Shown here: positions 14,828-16,040 of the stretch, in pieces | Layout of the letters: the number at the start of each line of letters is the position of its first letter | Position numbering within the stretch: the stretch's first letter is position 1 | Origin: an uncultured Collinsella sp. | GTDB taxonomy: Bacteria; Actinomycetota; Coriobacteriia; Coriobacteriales; Coriobacteriaceae | Direction of reading: 5' to 3' | Assembly (NCBI GenBank): GCA_900554495.1 | Contig: USHR01000022.1 | Coordinates: forward strand, 1 to 16,040 | DNA: 16,040 bases | Position numbers and translations under genes: made by a program | The notes under the pieces: model-generated | The model's database searches: none | Told to the model about the DNA's origin: nothing | What the model saw: the letters and a program-made list of their open reading frames with translations, nothing else

Positions 14828-15722
14828 CTTGGCCTCCTTGATCAAACTGAATCATTTCGCCAAGAATACGAGAGAGCTCTTCCTCGTCTTTAAACTCAAT
14901 CTCAATCTTATTCTTTCCACGCGAGCTCTTCACACGCACGTTGGTATTAAATACCTGACGAAGCACACGGGCAGCCTTTTTAAAGGACTGAGGCGTTGCA
15001 GGCCTTGGCGTCTTAGGTGTCTCTCCGGCAGAAAACAACGGAGCAAGATTTTCTGTCGCTCTTACGGAAAGGCCCTCTGTAACAACTTTCTCTGCAAGTC
15101 GAATACGCGCGTCCTCATAGGGAACTGCAAGAATCGCACGTGCATGACCAGCAGTAAGTTTGCCCTCAAAAATCATCTGCTGAACTACTTCGGGGAGATC
15201 GAGAAGACGCAGCGAGTTTGTAATTGCAGAGCGTGACTTGCTTACTGCCTTCGACAATGCCTCCTGGGTCATACCGCTGGCATCGATGAGCTGTCGATAG
15301 CCCTTAGCCTCTTCGACGGGATTCAGATCTGAACGCTGAAGGTTTTCGATAAGAGCAAGAGCCAGCATCTCTTCATCATTTACCTCTTTTATGATGACTG
15401 GCAATTCTTCAAGGCCAGCAAGCTTTGACGCCTGGTAACGACGCTCACCAGCGATGATCTCATAGCCGTTTCCATGCTTGCGAACCAAAAGCGGCTGCAA
15501 AACGCCATGTTCTTGGATTGACTCGCTCAACTCGCGAAGTTCAGTTTCGTTAAAGTGAATTCGCGGCTGATTAGGGTTGGGAACGATATCCTCAATAGGT
15601 AGTTTTGTTTCAGATGCAGCATTTGAAGCCGATGCAGCCGAACAGCCTGTCTCATACTCGGCCTCTGAGACCAAAGCATTCAGTCCACGTCCCAATCCGC
15701 CACGTTTCTTTACACTAGGCAC
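14817..15722 (-). CDS. parB: Chromosome-partitioning protein ParB (Spo0J family)
   Basis: DNA-binding CTPase clamp of 301 residues that loads at parS and spreads along origin-proximal DNA, working with ParA and SMC in segregation. The N-terminal tail GRGLNALVSE (11-20) is the usual ParA-stimulating segment (KRGGLGRGLNAL). The ParB/Srx CTP-binding domain spans about 40-130, with NPNQPR (49-54), GERRYQAS (92-99) and ENLQRSDLNPVEEA (126-139). The helix-turn-helix lies at about 151-172 (MTQEALSKAVSKSRSAITNSLRLL), followed by LTAGHARAIL. The C-terminal dimerisation region (about 240-301) ends in an acidic tail. The start is GTG at 15722, overlapping the parA stop by eight bases, with AGAGGTGATC upstream. 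A parS-like site lies about 400 bases past its 3' end. Confidence 0.96.
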   Translation of the reverse strand: MPSVKKRGGLGRGLNALVSEAEYETGCSAASASNAASETKLPIEDIVPNPNQPRIHFNETELRELSESIQEHGVLQPLLVRKHGNGYEIIAGERRYQASKLAGLEELPVIIKEVNDEEMLALALIENLQRSDLNPVEEAKGYRQLIDASGMTQEALSKAVSKSRSAITNSLRLLDLPEVVQQMIFEGKLTAGHARAILAVPYEDARIRLAEKVVTEGLSVRATENLAPLFSAGETPKTPRPATPQSFKKAARVLRQVFNTNVRVKSSRGKNKIEIEFKDEEELSRILGEMIQFDQGGQDEE

Positions 15723-16040
15723 GCTTGATCACCTCTTTTGCAAGGTTCATATATGCTTTTGCACCCTTATTTTGAGGTGCATAGGTAATTACCGGTTCTC
15801 CAAAAGACGGAGCTTCGGAGATTTTAACCGTACGGGGGATTAGCGTCTTAAACGCCTTATCACCAAAGTACGATTGAACTTCCTCAACAACCTGATTCGA
15901 TAGTGAAGTACGCGAGTCATACATGGTCATAAGCACACCATAGGTGTCTAAGCCCTTGTTAAGACGTGATTTAACCATCTTCATAGACTCAAGCAGCTTC
16001 GTAACGCCCTCGAGTGCGTAATACTCGCACTGGATCGGAA
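15715..16040 (-). CDS. parA: Chromosome-partitioning ATPase ParA (Soj family), C-terminal part
   Basis: Only the last 107 or so codons are in the window; the frame is open to the right edge and the start is outside. Reading from the edge it gives PIQCEYYALEGVTKLLES, then a stretch with GVLMTMYDSRTSLSNQVVEE, TLIPRTVKISEAPSFGEPVI and a terminal AKAYMNLAKEVIKRA. These are the hallmark C-terminal motifs of ParA/Soj ATPases, which bind DNA non-specifically as ATP dimers and move ParB-parS complexes. The Walker A and B motifs lie in the missing part. The stop at 15715-15717 lies within the start of parB (8-base overlap), so the two are translated from one mRNA. A methionine at 15984 is internal and not the start. 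Confidence 0.95.
   Translation of the reverse strand, partial: PIQCEYYALEGVTKLLESMKMVKSRLNKGLDTYGVLMTMYDSRTSLSNQVVEEVQSYFGDKAFKTLIPRTVKISEAPSFGEPVITYAPQNKGAKAYMNLAKEVIKRA

Noticed and set aside
1..16040. CRISPR array, insertion sequence or prophage
   Set aside because: No regularly spaced direct repeats, transposase, integrase or phage structural motifs were found on either strand.

Overview
The window looks like a chromosomal segment of a high-GC Gram-positive gut actinobacterium of the Coriobacteriia, most likely Collinsella or a close relative. I infer this from protein style and gene content (LPxTG surface adhesin, tandem WYL regulators, exonuclease-DinG, ddl, rlmN, parAB); it is not proven by any search. 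The parA-parB pair with a near-consensus parS site suggests the right end lies in the replication-origin half of the chromosome. Nothing here looks like phage, IS or CRISPR.

Layout. Bases 1-54 hold a tRNA-Gly(CCC) on the minus strand, cut by the window edge, with its own promoter. After a leader of about 300 bases comes a 1143-residue surface adhesin on the plus strand (352-3783): signal peptide, thioester domain, six CnaB/SpaA-like isopeptide domains, a cysteine-containing stalk domain and an LPATG sorting signal. A strong hairpin terminator (3791-3828) follows and mainly serves the minus-strand pair to its right: a 1056-residue membrane protein related to M28 metallopeptidases (4090-7260) and a 72-residue single-span membrane protein (3850-4068).

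Divergent from that pair are two overlapping WYL-domain regulators (7459-8481 and 8468-9385), arranged like PafB-PafC. They converge on, and overlap by four bases, the stop of an exonuclease/DinG-type helicase (9382-12276). That helicase is cotranscribed with, and overlaps by seven bases, D-alanine-D-alanine ligase ddl (12270-13235). Divergent from ddl is rlmN (13321-14373). The rlmN 3' flank carries a parS-like site and a terminator. Facing it is a lower-GC minus-strand operon: parA (3' part only), parB and an 84-residue membrane protein, with overlapping reading frames and its own terminator.

How they fit together. parA, parB and parS form a chromosome segregation module; ddl supplies the D-Ala-D-Ala dipeptide for peptidoglycan; rlmN tunes the ribosome and tRNA; the DinG-like enzyme and possibly the WYL pair belong to nucleic-acid maintenance. 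The most unusual locus is the M28-like membrane protein. Its peptidase fold appears split by about 670 residues of acidic, low-complexity sequence, its expected metal and catalytic residues are partly replaced, and it carries four threonine-centred repeats that could be phosphorylation sites. With its small membrane partner and the divergent WYL regulators it is the best candidate here for something undescribed.
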